Assembly: GCF_021029445.1 (NCBI RefSeq)
Contig: NZ_CP072610.1
Span: 992,001 to 1,056,000 of the forward strand
Source: Pseudomonas wenzhouensis
Lineage (GTDB): Bacteria; Pseudomonadota; Gammaproteobacteria; Pseudomonadales; Pseudomonadaceae
Direction of reading: 5' to 3'
DNA: 64,000 nt
The first letter of the stretch is position 1; the number at the start of each line of letters is the position of its first letter. Under the pieces are notes generated by a model, which was not told the DNA's origin, did no database searches, and worked only from the letters and a program-made list of their open reading frames with translations. Positions 27,859 to 38,219 of this stretch are shown in pieces. Position numbers and translations under genes: made by a program.

Positions 27859-28968
27859 ATGGCCTACAACAACGACAATGCTCAGGCGTTTCGCAGCGAT
27901 TACCGTGCAGCCATCCATCGGTCGTACAACCCCTGGCTGCACGCCGCATTCGTACTGGTTTACGGATTGCTGTGCATGGGGTGGCTGTTCAGCTCTCTGC
28001 AGGCAGTGGCGCCCTGGCAGTGGCTAGTGGTGCCGGTAACGCTGGTGTTCTTCAGTTGGGGCGAGTACCAGGTGCACAAGCGTCTCGGTCACAGCAAGAC
28101 GCGTTTCGGCAAGCTCTTCTACAAACGCCATACCGGTGATCATCACAGCTTCTTCGTCGAGACGCTGATGCCCTACGAGACGGCGCGCGACTGGCGCGTG
28201 ATCCTCTTTCCGGCCTGGCTGATCGTGCTTTACAGCCTGCCGTTGTTTGCCGTCTGGTGGCTGCTGTCGCAGTTCGATGGCAACCTCGCTGCGCTGTTTG
28301 CCGGCAGCATGCTGCTGGGCTACATGAGCTATGAAGTGGTGCACGCCTGCGAGCACCTGCCGGCCGAGCATGCCCTGGCGCGCTTACCCTGGATTCGCCA
28401 GATGCGCCGTCTGCACGCGCTGCATCATCGCCGCGAGCTGATGCAGACGCACAACTTCGGCATCGTTCATCCGTTGATGGATTGGCTGTACGGCACCCTG
28501 CACTGGGAGCCTGAGGCGATTCATGAGCAGAATCGCCAGCAACACCGCATCCGCATCGAGCTGTCGGCCGAGCAGGTGCTGGACTACGCTGCGGCGCCGA
28601 GTCACTGGCCGCAGTGGCACCCGTCGTCACTGCGTGTCCAAGGGCGCGAAGGAGCTTTGCTCGCCGGTGAGTGCTTCGAGGAAGACATTCATGCCGGTGG
28701 TCGCGCCGGGCACCTGAGCTGGGACGTGCTCGACTATCAGCCGGCCTGCCGCTGGCAGGCCCGTGCCCGGGGCTGCCATGGTCTGCACCTGCTGCTGACC
28801 TATGAATGCGTTGAGACGGAGGGTGGCTGCGAGTTTGTGCGCACCCTCGAATATGGCTTCGATGGCCTGCTGATGCGCCTGGCCAATGCCCTGTTCATGC
28901 GCAGGCGCATCGAGCGCGAGTCGCAGGCCTCGATGCAGGCGTTACACGACGTCCTTGCGCGCACCTAG
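27859..28968 (+). CDS. Fatty acid hydroxylase-superfamily / SRPBCC fusion protein
   Basis: A 369-residue two-domain protein. Residues 1-220 are membrane-embedded, with hydrophobic segments near 29-47, 53-66, 114-135 and 142-160. They carry the di-iron histidine motifs of the sterol desaturase/fatty acid hydroxylase superfamily: HKRLGH, HTGDHH, HACEH, HALHH. Residues about 230-365 resemble an SRPBCC (START/polyketide cyclase) lipid-binding domain ([28 protein letters not shown]). Substrate unknown; a lipid or lipid-like compound is likely. GAGGAGAG provides a strong ribosome site. Its 3' end overlaps the convergent cysZ by 27 bp. Confidence 0.82.
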   Translation: MAYNNDNAQAFRSDYRAAIHRSYNPWLHAAFVLVYGLLCMGWLFSSLQAVAPWQWLVVPVTLVFFSWGEYQVHKRLGHSKTRFGKLFYKRHTGDHHSFFVETLMPYETARDWRVILFPAWLIVLYSLPLFAVWWLLSQFDGNLAALFAGSMLLGYMSYEVVHACEHLPAEHALARLPWIRQMRRLHALHHRRELMQTHNFGIVHPLMDWLYGTLHWEPEAIHEQNRQQHRIRIELSAEQVLDYAAAPSHWPQWHPSSLRVQGREGALLAGECFEEDIHAGGRAGHLSWDVLDYQPACRWQARARGCHGLHLLLTYECVETEGGCEFVRTLEYGFDGLLMRLANALFMRRRIERESQASMQALHDVLART

Positions 28969-29706
28969 CGCCTGCTCGCCGCGCTCGCGTACCCAGAACA
29001 GCGTGGCACCGGCCACGGCCGCCGGCATCATCAGGATGTTCAGCCCCGGCACCAGCAGGGCGGCATAGGTGATGCCGCCGAAGCTCAGGCTCTGCCAACG
29101 TTTTTCGCGCAGCCAGGCGAGCATGTCCTGCCAGCTCATCTTGTTGTTGTCCGCCGGATAGTCGATGTACTGCACGGCCATCATCCACACCCCGAACAGC
29201 AGCCACAGCGGCGCGGCGATCAGGTTGAGCAGCGGAATGAAGCTGAGGATCAGCAGGGCGATGGCACGCGGCAGGAAGTAGGCCAGCTTGCGCATCTCGC
29301 GGCCCATGGTGCGCGGTACCATGGCCGCCAGTTCGGCCCAGCTGAACGGCGGAAAGTGATCTTCGCCGCGCGCCACCACCTCGACTTTTTCTGCGAGAAA
29401 ACCGTTGAACGGTGCGGCGATGATGTTGGCCAGCAAGGTGAAGGTGAAGAACACCATCAGCAGCACCAGCACCACGAACAGTGGCCAGAGGATGTACTGC
29501 AGAAAGCTCAGCCAGGTAGGCAGGGTGGGCATGAAGGTGTCGACCCAACCGCTGAACTGCTGCACGGCAAGGCTGATTAGGATGACGAACAGGATCAGAT
29601 TGACGGCCAGTGGCAGCAGCACGAACAGGCGTAGACCTGGGCTGAGCACCAGCTTCAGACCTTCGCGCAAATACTGTGGGCCGGACAGGACGGGGGCGGC
29701 GGGCAT
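28942..29706 (-). CDS. cysZ: Sulfate transporter CysZ
   Basis: Inner-membrane protein supporting sulfate uptake for cysteine synthesis. The 254-residue protein starts [21 protein letters not shown] and has several transmembrane segments ([38 protein letters not shown], and others). Family blocks are [37 protein letters not shown] and DNNKMSW. I chose the ATG at 29706 because AGGAG precedes it; the frame is open upstream. It overlaps the convergent hydroxylase fusion gene and is divergent from trxB. Confidence 0.92.
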   Translation of the reverse strand: MPAAPVLSGPQYLREGLKLVLSPGLRLFVLLPLAVNLILFVILISLAVQQFSGWVDTFMPTLPTWLSFLQYILWPLFVVLVLLMVFFTFTLLANIIAAPFNGFLAEKVEVVARGEDHFPPFSWAELAAMVPRTMGREMRKLAYFLPRAIALLILSFIPLLNLIAAPLWLLFGVWMMAVQYIDYPADNNKMSWQDMLAWLREKRWQSLSFGGITYAALLVPGLNILMMPAAVAGATLFWVRERGEQALGARKDVV

Positions 29707-29888
29707 GCGGGACTCCTGAGGTGGTTGATGCGCGCGACCATACCGACTTCGCGGACGCGGCGAAAGTTCAGCGACAGCTCCGCCTGGAGGTGCCTGCAAT
29801 AGGCGGGCTCTATGCCTGGAATTGGCAAAGGGTATTTCCGCTTGGCAGGCGGCCTCTATAGCCTTGCGCCCAGTTTCATTTTAGGTCG

Positions 29889-31067
<1,179 letters not shown>

Positions 31068-31079
31068 GGCGGAGCAGCG

Positions 31080-31454
31080 TTAGTCGCGCCGACCATGGCG
31101 CGGTGAAAACGCCAGCCAGGCCAGCACGGGGTAGCACAGGTAGTGCAGGCTGAACAGAAACAGCCCCATGGGGCTGGGGGTGTCCTGCATGACCATCATG
31201 CCCAGCAGGCCAAGATAGAGCAGCCCCAGCACGCCACCATAGAGCAGGGTGAGGCGCCAGCGCTCGGCGCTGCTCGGTGCGCGCCCTGTTCGCCAGTGAA
31301 ACACCAGCGCCAGGCCGGCGGCGATGGCGGCGGCGATCAGCAGGGTAGTGAACACCCCGCCCAGGCGTACGAAGGTACGCAGCAGCAGGTTGAGCACGAT
31401 GGCCGCAACGATTCCGGCTGCCGCGTAATAGCGCAATTGCAGATTGTGCTTCAC
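31080..31454 (-). CDS. Small hypothetical inner-membrane protein
   Basis: A 124-residue protein with about four transmembrane segments (YYAAAGIVAAIVLNLLL, GVFTTLLIAAAIAAGLALVFHW, LLYGGVLGLLYLGLLGMMVM, MGLFLFSLHYLCYPVLAWLAF). No family recognised. It starts at a GTG that overlaps the stop of the upstream dehydrogenase by 4 bp (GTGA), so the two are translationally coupled. A longer frame exists upstream, but it is the antisense-free shadow of the dehydrogenase. Confidence 0.75.
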   Translation of the reverse strand: MKHNLQLRYYAAAGIVAAIVLNLLLRTFVRLGGVFTTLLIAAAIAAGLALVFHWRTGRAPSSAERWRLTLLYGGVLGLLYLGLLGMMVMQDTPSPMGLFLFSLHYLCYPVLAWLAFSPRHGRRD

Positions 31455-32281
31455 AGGTTTTGCACCAGACCGAAACGCTTGCGCAGCACGCGCTCGAGCA
31501 GCGCTTTGGGCAGCAGCGTGGCGAGCAGCGGCAGAGCGCGGCTGCCATTGCCCAGACGCAGCAGGCGCGGACGTTTGTCGCGCTGCACAGCGGCCAGCAG
31601 GTGTGCGGCGAAGTCGCTGGCGGGCGTGGGATTGTCCTGCGAGGCGCGAGCGCGTGCGCGGATGCCGTCGCACAGCGGCCACCAGGGCGAGTCCTGGCGG
31701 ATCAGCGCCTCGGCCTGTTGGCTGGCGTTGGCGCCGAAGCTGGAGGCGATGGCGCCGGGCTGTATTTCCATCACCTCGATGGAGAAGGGCGCCAGCTCCA
31801 TGCGCAGGGCATCGCTCAGGGCGTGTACGGCGGCCTTGGACGCGCAATAGGCGCCGGCGAAGGGCGTTACCAGCAGCGCCGACACGCTGCCGATATTGAC
31901 CACCAGGCCGCGGCTGCGGCGCAGCAGCGGGAAGAAGGCGCGAGTGACGCCGACGATGGAGAACACGTTGGTTTCGAACTGCTTGCGCATGGCCTCCACG
32001 CCTCCGTCGAGCAGCGGGCCCATGGCCCCGTAACCGGCGTTGTTGATCAGCACGTCGAGACCGCCGATCTCTTCGTTCATGCGTGCAGCCAGTCGCTCTA
32101 GCGCCACGCTGTCGTTGACGTCGAGTTGTACCGCATGGAACCCGGCCTGCTCGAGTGCCGCCAGGTCACTATCCTTGCGCGCCGTGGCCCACACCGCGTA
32201 GCCGTCAGCCCTGAAGGCATCGGCCAGGGCGCGGCCGATGCCGCTGGAGCAACCGGTGATCAGGACGCTGGATTGTGGCAT
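31451..32281 (-). CDS. Short-chain dehydrogenase/reductase
   Basis: A 276-residue classical SDR. The cofactor motif is TGCSSGIGRALADAF, followed by NNAGYGAMGPL. The catalytic triad is seen as Ser in VNIGSVSALL and YxxxK in AYCASKAAVHALSDALRMEL. The substrate is unknown. The ATG at 32281 gives the proper N-terminus MPQSSVLITG; upstream the frame runs into REP repeats. It is coupled to the small membrane protein at 31080, a pairing also known in other pseudomonads. Confidence 0.9.
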   Translation of the reverse strand: MPQSSVLITGCSSGIGRALADAFRADGYAVWATARKDSDLAALEQAGFHAVQLDVNDSVALERLAARMNEEIGGLDVLINNAGYGAMGPLLDGGVEAMRKQFETNVFSIVGVTRAFFPLLRRSRGLVVNIGSVSALLVTPFAGAYCASKAAVHALSDALRMELAPFSIEVMEIQPGAIASSFGANASQQAEALIRQDSPWWPLCDGIRARARASQDNPTPASDFAAHLLAAVQRDKRPRLLRLGNGSRALPLLATLLPKALLERVLRKRFGLVQNL

Positions 32282-32371
32282 GCGCGGGACTCCCTGAGAC
32301 GCGAATGGGCTGCAGCTTAGCAGCCTTGGCTTGAGGTGATGGCGGACTGTTCGACCTCCGCGCTTAATCCC

Positions 32372-32527
32372 GTAGCCCGGATGCAATCCGGGAACCGTCA
32401 CAGGCAAACCCCCGGATTGCATCCGGGCTACGAAGCGGGCAACGGATGTCGAGTATGGTAGGAGCGAGCTCCGCTCGCGAACGCAGGTGACGCCATAAGC
32501 TTCGCTCGCGACGCTCGCTCCTACGGT
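32372..32527. repeat. Two complete REP inverted pairs in tandem
   Basis: 32372-32432 is a GTAGCCCGGATGCAATCCGGG pair in inverted orientation. 32458-32527 is a GTAGGAGCGAGC...GCTCGCTCCTAC pair of the other family. They fill the gap between the dehydrogenase and the gene at 32536. Confidence 0.85.
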
Positions 32528-32535
32528 CGGCGTGT

Positions 32536-33000
32536 TCAGCGTATGAACTTGCCTTGCAGGCGCTCGGCGCGAAACTCCAGCGTAGCCGGGCGATAGCCGC
32601 TGCGCAGGTCGGGCAGGGGCATGCAGTCGCTCCAGCTGGCACCCGGCAGCAGTTCACCGGGGCCGCTGTAGCGTGGCGATTCGTAGAGGCGCTGGGCCAG
32701 ATTGGTGGCGTTGCCGGGCCGGTAGGCCGCGACTTCCCAGCGCAGCTCCAGCAGGGCGGCGTCGCTGCCGTTCTTCAGGTCGATGGCCAGCGGGCGGTCG
32801 GCGGGGCAGCGCTGCGGGTCGTAGCTCAGACGCAGTTCGAGATGGGCGAGGTAGCGCTCGTCCTGGCTTTCCTGCCAGATCACCCAGGTGGCCACCAGGC
32901 CGAGACCGACTAGCACGGCCATGGACACCGGTAGCGCCTTGGTCGGGTAGCGGATCAGCAGAATCAGCCAGGTGATGACGAGTACGACACCGAACAGCAT
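32536..33000 (-). CDS. Hypothetical membrane-anchored protein
   Basis: A 154-residue protein with two N-terminal hydrophobic segments (LFGVVLVITWLILLIRYP and LPVSMAVLVGLGLVATWVIW). A soluble domain of about 110 residues follows, probably periplasmic, with two cysteines (PQRCPADRP and WSDCMPLPD). The globular part has beta-strand-like patterns (HLELRLSYD, LELRWEVAAY). No function recognised. It lies between two REP clusters, just downstream of the alginate operon and on the same strand, but about 285 bp away, so it is probably separate. Confidence 0.75.
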   Translation of the reverse strand: MLFGVVLVITWLILLIRYPTKALPVSMAVLVGLGLVATWVIWQESQDERYLAHLELRLSYDPQRCPADRPLAIDLKNGSDAALLELRWEVAAYRPGNATNLAQRLYESPRYSGPGELLPGASWSDCMPLPDLRSGYRPATLEFRAERLQGKFIR

Positions 33001-33225
33001 GAGGGCAGTCCTTTTGGAAGTCTGCGCTCATCCTACACAAGGTGTCAGTTAAGGGTAACCGCGTGCGCTGTCGCAGGGTGTGACAGCTTCCTTCTCCGGG
33101 CGGGAAGGAGAGGCGGGGGAAAACAGAGCCTTCAATGCCGTGGGCGTATTCTGCCCTCTCCCCCAACCCCTCTCCTGTAAATGGAAGAGGGGAGCTCACT
33201 GCGTATGCCTCCGATGAACAAGGAC

Positions 33226-33278
33226 GTAGCCCGGAAGCAATCCGGGGTCTAGATGACCCGGATTGCATCCGGGCTACG
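33226..33278. repeat. REP inverted pair downstream of algA
   Basis: GTAGCCCGGAAGCAATCCGG and CCGGATTGCATCCGGGCTAC form a hairpin 7 bp beyond the algA stop codon. It probably protects the 3' end of the long alg transcript. The rest of 33001-33225 holds only a short GAGAGGGG-type inverted repeat (33150-33197). Confidence 0.85.
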
Positions 33279-33284
33279 AACAGC

Positions 33285-34721
33285 TCAGTGTGCGGCGCCG
33301 GCGGCTACTGCATCGCTACGGCCGTACACGTCTTCCAGACGTTCGATGTCGTCCTCGCCCAGGTAGGTGCCGGACTGCACCTCGATGATTTCCAGCGGGA
33401 TCTTGCCCGGGTTGGCCAGGCGGTGCACCGAGGTCATCGGGATGTAGCAGGACTGGTTTTCGGTGAGCAGGAACTCTTTGTCGTCACAGGTGACCTTGGC
33501 CGTGCCGGAGACCACGATCCAGTGCTCGGCGCGGTGGTGGTGCATCTGCAAGGAGAGCTGCGCACCCGGCTTGACGGTGATGTGCTTGACCTGGAAACGG
33601 CCGCCCATGTCCACCGAGTCGTACGAGCCCCATGGGCGGTACACCTCGCAGTGGTTCTGGGTCTCGCTGCGGCCCTGCTGGTCGAGCTTGCTGACCAGCT
33701 TCTTGACGTCCTGCACGCGGTCCTTGTGCGCCACCATCATGGCGTCCTTGGTTTCCACCACGACTATGTCTTCCAGCCCGAGTACCGAGACCAGCTTGCC
33801 GTTGCCGTGGATCAGGCAGTTGCGGCTGTCCTCGACCACCACGTCGCCCTTGGTGACGTTGCCGGCTTCGTCCTTGTCGTGCACTTCCCAGATCGACGAC
33901 CAGCTGCCGACATCGTTCCAGCCGGCGGCCAGCGGTACCACGCAGGCGCGGCTGGTCTTTTCCATCACCGCGTAATCGATGGAGTTGTCCGGGCAGCAGG
34001 CGAAGGTGGCCGGGTCGATGGCGACCTGCGTGCCGTCGCGCTGGCTTCGCTCCAGGGCGAGCAGGCAGGTGTCGTAGATGTCCACGTCATGATGCTTGAG
34101 TTCTTCGAGGAAGCGGCTGGCGCGGAACAGGAACATGCCGCTGTTCCAGTAATAATCGCCGCTCTTCACGTACTCGGTGGCACGCTGGGCGTCGGGCTTC
34201 TCGACGAAGCTGGCGACGCGCGCCACGCCATCGGGCAGGGTGCCGTCGACCTGGCTGCGGATATAGCCGTAGCCGGTTTCCGGACGATCGGCCGGGACAC
34301 CGAACAGCACCATCTCGCCTTTCTCGGCAGCCACGGTAGCCAGTGCCAGGGCCTGGCGGAACGCCTGCTGGTCGTCCAGTACGTGATCGGCCGGCAGCAC
34401 CAGCATCAGCTCGTCACGGCCTTCGGCGACCAGCTGCAGGGCGGCCATGGCCACTGCCGGTGCGGTATTGCGGCCGAAGGGCTCGAGCAGCAGCATCTGC
34501 GCCTGTTGGCCGATCTGTTCCAGCTGCTCGAGCACGATGAAGCGGTGCTCCTGGTTGGCTACCAGCACCGGCGGCTGCATGCCTTCGAAGGACAGACGCT
34601 GCAGGGTCTGCTGGAACAGGGTTTGTTCGCCGGTCAGGGCGAGGAACTGCTTGGGATACAGCTTGCGCGAAAGAGGCCAGAGTCGGGAGCCGCTGCCACC
34701 GGAAAGGATGATGGGGGTCAT
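33285..34721 (-). CDS. algA: Phosphomannose isomerase / GDP-mannose pyrophosphorylase AlgA
   Basis: Bifunctional enzyme making mannose-6-P and GDP-mannose for alginate. The 478-residue protein has the N-terminal nucleotidyltransferase signature ILSGGSGSRLWPLSRKLYPKQF and a later block FVEKPD. The C-terminal cupin has the PMI zinc-site pattern QMHHHRAEHWIVVSGTA. The ATG at 34721 is preceded by AAGGAG and gives the family start MTPIILSGG. It is the last gene of the alginate operon, 102 bp after algF. Confidence 0.98.
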   Translation of the reverse strand: MTPIILSGGSGSRLWPLSRKLYPKQFLALTGEQTLFQQTLQRLSFEGMQPPVLVANQEHRFIVLEQLEQIGQQAQMLLLEPFGRNTAPAVAMAALQLVAEGRDELMLVLPADHVLDDQQAFRQALALATVAAEKGEMVLFGVPADRPETGYGYIRSQVDGTLPDGVARVASFVEKPDAQRATEYVKSGDYYWNSGMFLFRASRFLEELKHHDVDIYDTCLLALERSQRDGTQVAIDPATFACCPDNSIDYAVMEKTSRACVVPLAAGWNDVGSWSSIWEVHDKDEAGNVTKGDVVVEDSRNCLIHGNGKLVSVLGLEDIVVVETKDAMMVAHKDRVQDVKKLVSKLDQQGRSETQNHCEVYRPWGSYDSVDMGGRFQVKHITVKPGAQLSLQMHHHRAEHWIVVSGTAKVTCDDKEFLLTENQSCYIPMTSVHRLANPGKIPLEIIEVQSGTYLGEDDIERLEDVYGRSDAVAAGAAH

Positions 34722-34823
34722 GATGTGTATCTCCTTAACGTTCATTACGAGATGGATGCCCGTGTCGTGTCGGTGCGGCGTGTGCCCGCCGTTTTCCTTG
34801 TTCTTGAGAATCTCTTCACTGCA

Positions 34824-35471
34824 TCAACCGTCGATGGGGCGCTTGACCCACACCGGCGAATACTTGCCCTGACCGCCAGTGACGAACAGGCTGACCACTT
34901 CGCCGCGCTCCAGAGTGACCGGCTTCAGGTCGGCGACCTTGCGCTCACCGTCGAACAGCGCCAGGCCGACCTTGACCGGGTTGATCTCGCGGTCGCCACG
35001 ACCGTCCGGCTTCACGTCGGCGACCACGGCGGTCTTGCCGTCAGCGGTCTTCACGCTCAGGGTGCTATCGGTCAGGTTCTGCACGCGCAGCAGCGCTTTC
35101 TGGCGGCTGGTGAAGGGCGGCTCCTCGACCAGGCGCGGCTTGTCGCCGGTCTGGCTGACCAGGGTGTAGTAATGCTCGGGTTCCAGGTCCACCGGCATCT
35201 GCGAGTTGCCTACCTGGGCCTGATAGCTGCCGGCCGGAAGGAACTTGAAGTCGCTCGAACCCAGCGGCGAGATCTGCTTGAGCTGGGTCTGTCCGACGCT
35301 GACATCGAGTTCGGCGCTGCTGGCGTTGTAGGCGCGGACGAAGGCCGAACCCTTGGGTGCCTTGGGACCGTAGAGGGCGCCGTCATCGGCCTGCGCCTGG
35401 AACATGCCAAGGCCCAGAGCCAGGGCGCAGGCGCCCAGGGTGAAGCGGCGTAGGGTGTTTTGAGTGTTCAT
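34824..35471 (-). CDS. algF: Alginate O-acetylation protein AlgF
   Basis: Periplasmic protein needed with AlgI and AlgJ for alginate acetylation. The 215-residue protein has a signal peptide ending FQAQA (about residue 28), then DDGALYGPKAPKGSAFVRAYNAS. The C-terminal segment is VTGGQGKYSPVWVKRPIDG. It sits between algJ and algA as in P. aeruginosa. No catalytic residues are known for this family; an adaptor or acetyl-relay role is inferred. Confidence 0.95.
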   Translation of the reverse strand: MNTQNTLRRFTLGACALALGLGMFQAQADDGALYGPKAPKGSAFVRAYNASSAELDVSVGQTQLKQISPLGSSDFKFLPAGSYQAQVGNSQMPVDLEPEHYYTLVSQTGDKPRLVEEPPFTSRQKALLRVQNLTDSTLSVKTADGKTAVVADVKPDGRGDREINPVKVGLALFDGERKVADLKPVTLERGEVVSLFVTGGQGKYSPVWVKRPIDG

Positions 35472-35496
35472 CGGATAGTCCTCCTTGGGGGATGAA

Positions 35497-36630
35497 TCAG
35501 TGACTGGCAGCAGCCAGCCCCTGGCGCTCGCCGTCGTCTTTGAGTGCGGCGAGCCATTGCGGGTCGAAATCGGTGAAATCGCTGGTCATCGGCAGGTAGC
35601 GCTCGGGGAACTCCCAGATCACCAGTTGCGGTGGGTTGTTCTCGAAGTCCTCGCTCTGCAGGTACTTGAGCATCGGCACCAGCGGCCCACCGCCTTCCTC
35701 GGCGTGATTGGCCAGGTCGCGTTGCAGGTGTTCACGCAGGGCACCGGCGAAATTCCAGGCCGGGTTGGCGCTGTAGCTGGTGCCGACCAGGGTCACCGGC
35801 AGGTCGCTGTCGCCGAACAGGTCGTCGCCGCCACCTTCGGCGGCATGGGTTTCGCGTTGCTGCAGGCGGTCGGCCTGCGGCATCAGACTCTCGAACAGCG
35901 GGGCCAGCGGCAGGAAGCGGGTCAGGTCGCCCTGGTGCGCGCGGGTTTCCACGGTTTCGGTGACGAACTGCTGCGGCTCGCCGCGCAGCTGCATGGCGCT
36001 GCGCACCACCTCGCTCAGGGCGCGGGCGGTGACGTCGGCGCCTTCCGGCGTCCAGTGGGTGTCGGTGCGCAGGAACATCGGCGCCTCATTCTTGGCCGCC
36101 TGCAGCGGTTCGAGCAGGTCCGGTGCGGCGATCCCTGCACTGCGCACCGCACGATGAAAGCGCGGGTACAGGCTGCGTTGCAGGGCGCTGGGGCGATGGC
36201 TGCCGGTGTGCTCCGGGTACAGGCGGGTCTTGGCCGGGACGATGGCCAGCAGCAGCTGGATATCGCGTTCTTCCAGCTGGCGCTGCACGCCGCGGATCAA
36301 CGCCAGGTTGTCGCGCATCTGGCGCTGGCCGTCGGCCTGCGGAGCGAATTCCTCGTCCGAGTACAGCCAGCCGTCCTGGCCGATCACCAGGCCGCTGCGG
36401 CCCTCACCGAACACCAGGTATTCCACGGCTGCCCAGAGGTTGATGCCGGCCTGCTTGAGCGGGAAGTTCTCGTCGTAGTGACGCTCGATGCTCTTGGCCA
36501 GGCCGCCGTCGAGCACGCTCGGCTGCGCCGGCATCTGGTAGTCGGCGAGCTTGCTCAGGGCAAGCACGCTGACCGGCAACAGCAGCAGGGCGAACAGCAC
36601 GACGTAGAGGGTCTTAAAGGAGCGATTCAT
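35497..36630 (-). CDS. algJ: Alginate O-acetyltransferase AlgJ
   Basis: Membrane-anchored periplasmic SGNH-like acetylesterase/transferase of 377 residues. An N-terminal signal anchor (TLYVVLFALLLLPVSVLAL) precedes the domain. The catalytic Asp-His pair is in LRTDTHWTPEGADV near residue 165, and the Ser nucleophile is in GTSYSANPAWNFAG. The ATG at 36630 matches the family start; the frame is open upstream. It is paralogous to AlgX in the same operon. Confidence 0.96.
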   Translation of the reverse strand: MNRSFKTLYVVLFALLLLPVSVLALSKLADYQMPAQPSVLDGGLAKSIERHYDENFPLKQAGINLWAAVEYLVFGEGRSGLVIGQDGWLYSDEEFAPQADGQRQMRDNLALIRGVQRQLEERDIQLLLAIVPAKTRLYPEHTGSHRPSALQRSLYPRFHRAVRSAGIAAPDLLEPLQAAKNEAPMFLRTDTHWTPEGADVTARALSEVVRSAMQLRGEPQQFVTETVETRAHQGDLTRFLPLAPLFESLMPQADRLQQRETHAAEGGGDDLFGDSDLPVTLVGTSYSANPAWNFAGALREHLQRDLANHAEEGGGPLVPMLKYLQSEDFENNPPQLVIWEFPERYLPMTSDFTDFDPQWLAALKDDGERQGLAAASH

Positions 36631-36643
36631 TCTCGGCCTCCGC

Positions 36644-38095
36644 TCAGAACTGGAAGTAGAGGAAGGGGGAGTAGCTCTGCGCCGAGAGCTTGAGCAGCGA
36701 GGCGCAGAACAACAGCAGTAGCGCACCGCGCACGGCCACCATGCGCAGGTCGATGGCCTGCAGGGCCACCCCGGCGCTGGCCAGGGTCAGCCCCGGCTCA
36801 TGATGGCGGCTGGCAAGGAACTGGCGGGCGCCGTTGACGGCGATCACCACCCAGGCCAGCGCCAGAGTCGCCATCTGCAAACCGGTGATGTGCGCCAGGG
36901 TCAGCTCGCTCAGGTGCCAGTCAGCAAAGCTGAACAGGGCGGCGTACATGCGCCCGGCCACCTCAAGGTTCTCGGCGCGGAAGATCACCCAGCCGAGCAT
37001 CACCAGCAGCAGGGTGAAGGCCCATTTCAGCGGGTTGAATACAGTCGGTGCGGCTTTCACCCCCAGCGCGCGTTCGATGGCCAGCCAGGTGCCGTGCCAG
37101 GCGCCCCAGATCAGGAAGGTCCAGTTGGCGCCGTGCCAGAAACCGCCCAGCAGCATGGTCAGGAACAGGTTGCGGTAGGTGTTGAAGGTGCCGTGGCGGT
37201 TGCCGCCCAGCGGCACGTACAGGTAGTCGCGCAACCAGGTGGACAGACTGATGTGCCAGCGCCGCCAGAATTCGGTGATCGACTGGCTGATGTAGGGCTG
37301 GTTGAAGTTCTCCATGAAGCGAAAGCCCATCATCAGGCCCAGGCCGATGGCCATGTCGCTGTAGCCGGAGAAGTCGAAATACAGCTGCGCGGTGTAGGCG
37401 ATCATGCCCAGCCAGGCGTCGCCGGTGCTGGGGTTTTCCAGAGCGAAGCAATGGTCCACCAGCGGCGCCAGGCTGTCGGCGATGAACACCTTCTTGACGA
37501 AGCCCTGCATGAAGCGTGTGGCGCCTTCGCTGAACTTGTCGATGCTGTGGGTGCGGTCGGTGAACTGGTCGGCCAGGTCCTTGTAGCGCAGCACGGGGCC
37601 GGCGATCAGTTGCGGGAACAGGGCGATAAAGGCGGCGAAGTTGATCAGGTTGTGCGTCGGTTCGGTGTCACGCCGGTACACGTCGATCAGGTAGCTGATC
37701 GACTGGAAAATGTAGAAGGAGATACCGATCGGCAGGATCACCGCCGTGAGGACGAAGGGCTCCATCCCCATCGACTCGAGCACCGCATTGATATTGGCCA
37801 CGCCGAAGTTGGCGTACTTGAAGTAACCCAGCGTGGCCAGGTTGCCGATGACCCCGGCCACCACCCAGCGGCGCGCCGCCTGGGTGCCGGCGTGGGCATG
37901 AATGCGCAGGGCGAAGACGTAGTTCCACAGTGTCACGGCGGCGAACAGCAGAAGGAAGTCCACCCGCCACCAGGCGTAGAAGGTGTAGCTGCCGATCAGG
38001 ATCAGCAGATTGCGTCCGCGATTCGGGCACAGGTAATACAGGCCGAGGAAGATCGGCAGGAACAGAAACAAAAAGACGTTGGATGAAAAGACCAT
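36644..38095 (-). CDS. algI: Alginate O-acetylation membrane protein AlgI (MBOAT)
   Basis: Polytopic membrane-bound O-acyltransferase thought to pass acetyl groups across the inner membrane to AlgJ/AlgX. The 483-residue protein starts MVFSSNVFLFLFLPIFLGLYY. Its MBOAT signature ITEFWRRWHISLSTWLRDYLY and the catalytic-His block GGFWHGANWTFLIWGAWHG are intact. It lies 13 bp upstream of algJ. A 118-bp gap with a REP pair separates it from algL. Confidence 0.97.
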   Translation of the reverse strand: MVFSSNVFLFLFLPIFLGLYYLCPNRGRNLLILIGSYTFYAWWRVDFLLLFAAVTLWNYVFALRIHAHAGTQAARRWVVAGVIGNLATLGYFKYANFGVANINAVLESMGMEPFVLTAVILPIGISFYIFQSISYLIDVYRRDTEPTHNLINFAAFIALFPQLIAGPVLRYKDLADQFTDRTHSIDKFSEGATRFMQGFVKKVFIADSLAPLVDHCFALENPSTGDAWLGMIAYTAQLYFDFSGYSDMAIGLGLMMGFRFMENFNQPYISQSITEFWRRWHISLSTWLRDYLYVPLGGNRHGTFNTYRNLFLTMLLGGFWHGANWTFLIWGAWHGTWLAIERALGVKAAPTVFNPLKWAFTLLLVMLGWVIFRAENLEVAGRMYAALFSFADWHLSELTLAHITGLQMATLALAWVVIAVNGARQFLASRHHEPGLTLASAGVALQAIDLRMVAVRGALLLLFCASLLKLSAQSYSPFLYFQF

Positions 38096-38170
38096 CCGTG
38101 CTTCTCCGTGAACAGCCGGGGCAGCGCCCCCCTTTCCCCCCGCGAACGGAGGGTTTGTTTGTTACGTCCC

Positions 38171-38219
38171 GTAGGAGCCGATTCATCCGCGAAAATCGCG
38201 GCTAAAGCCGCTCCTACGG
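38171..38219. repeat. REP pair inside the alginate operon (algL-algI)
   Basis: CGTAGGAGCCGATTCATCCGCG and CGCGGCTAAAGCCGCTCCTACG are inverted. The right arm contains the algL stop codon (TAG within GTAGGAG). Confidence 0.85.

Noticed and set aside
33135..35453. 772-codon open frame on the plus strand opposite algA and algF
   Set aside because: Antisense shadow of two well supported alginate genes; composition dominated by His, Gln, Val and Leu typical of reverse frames.
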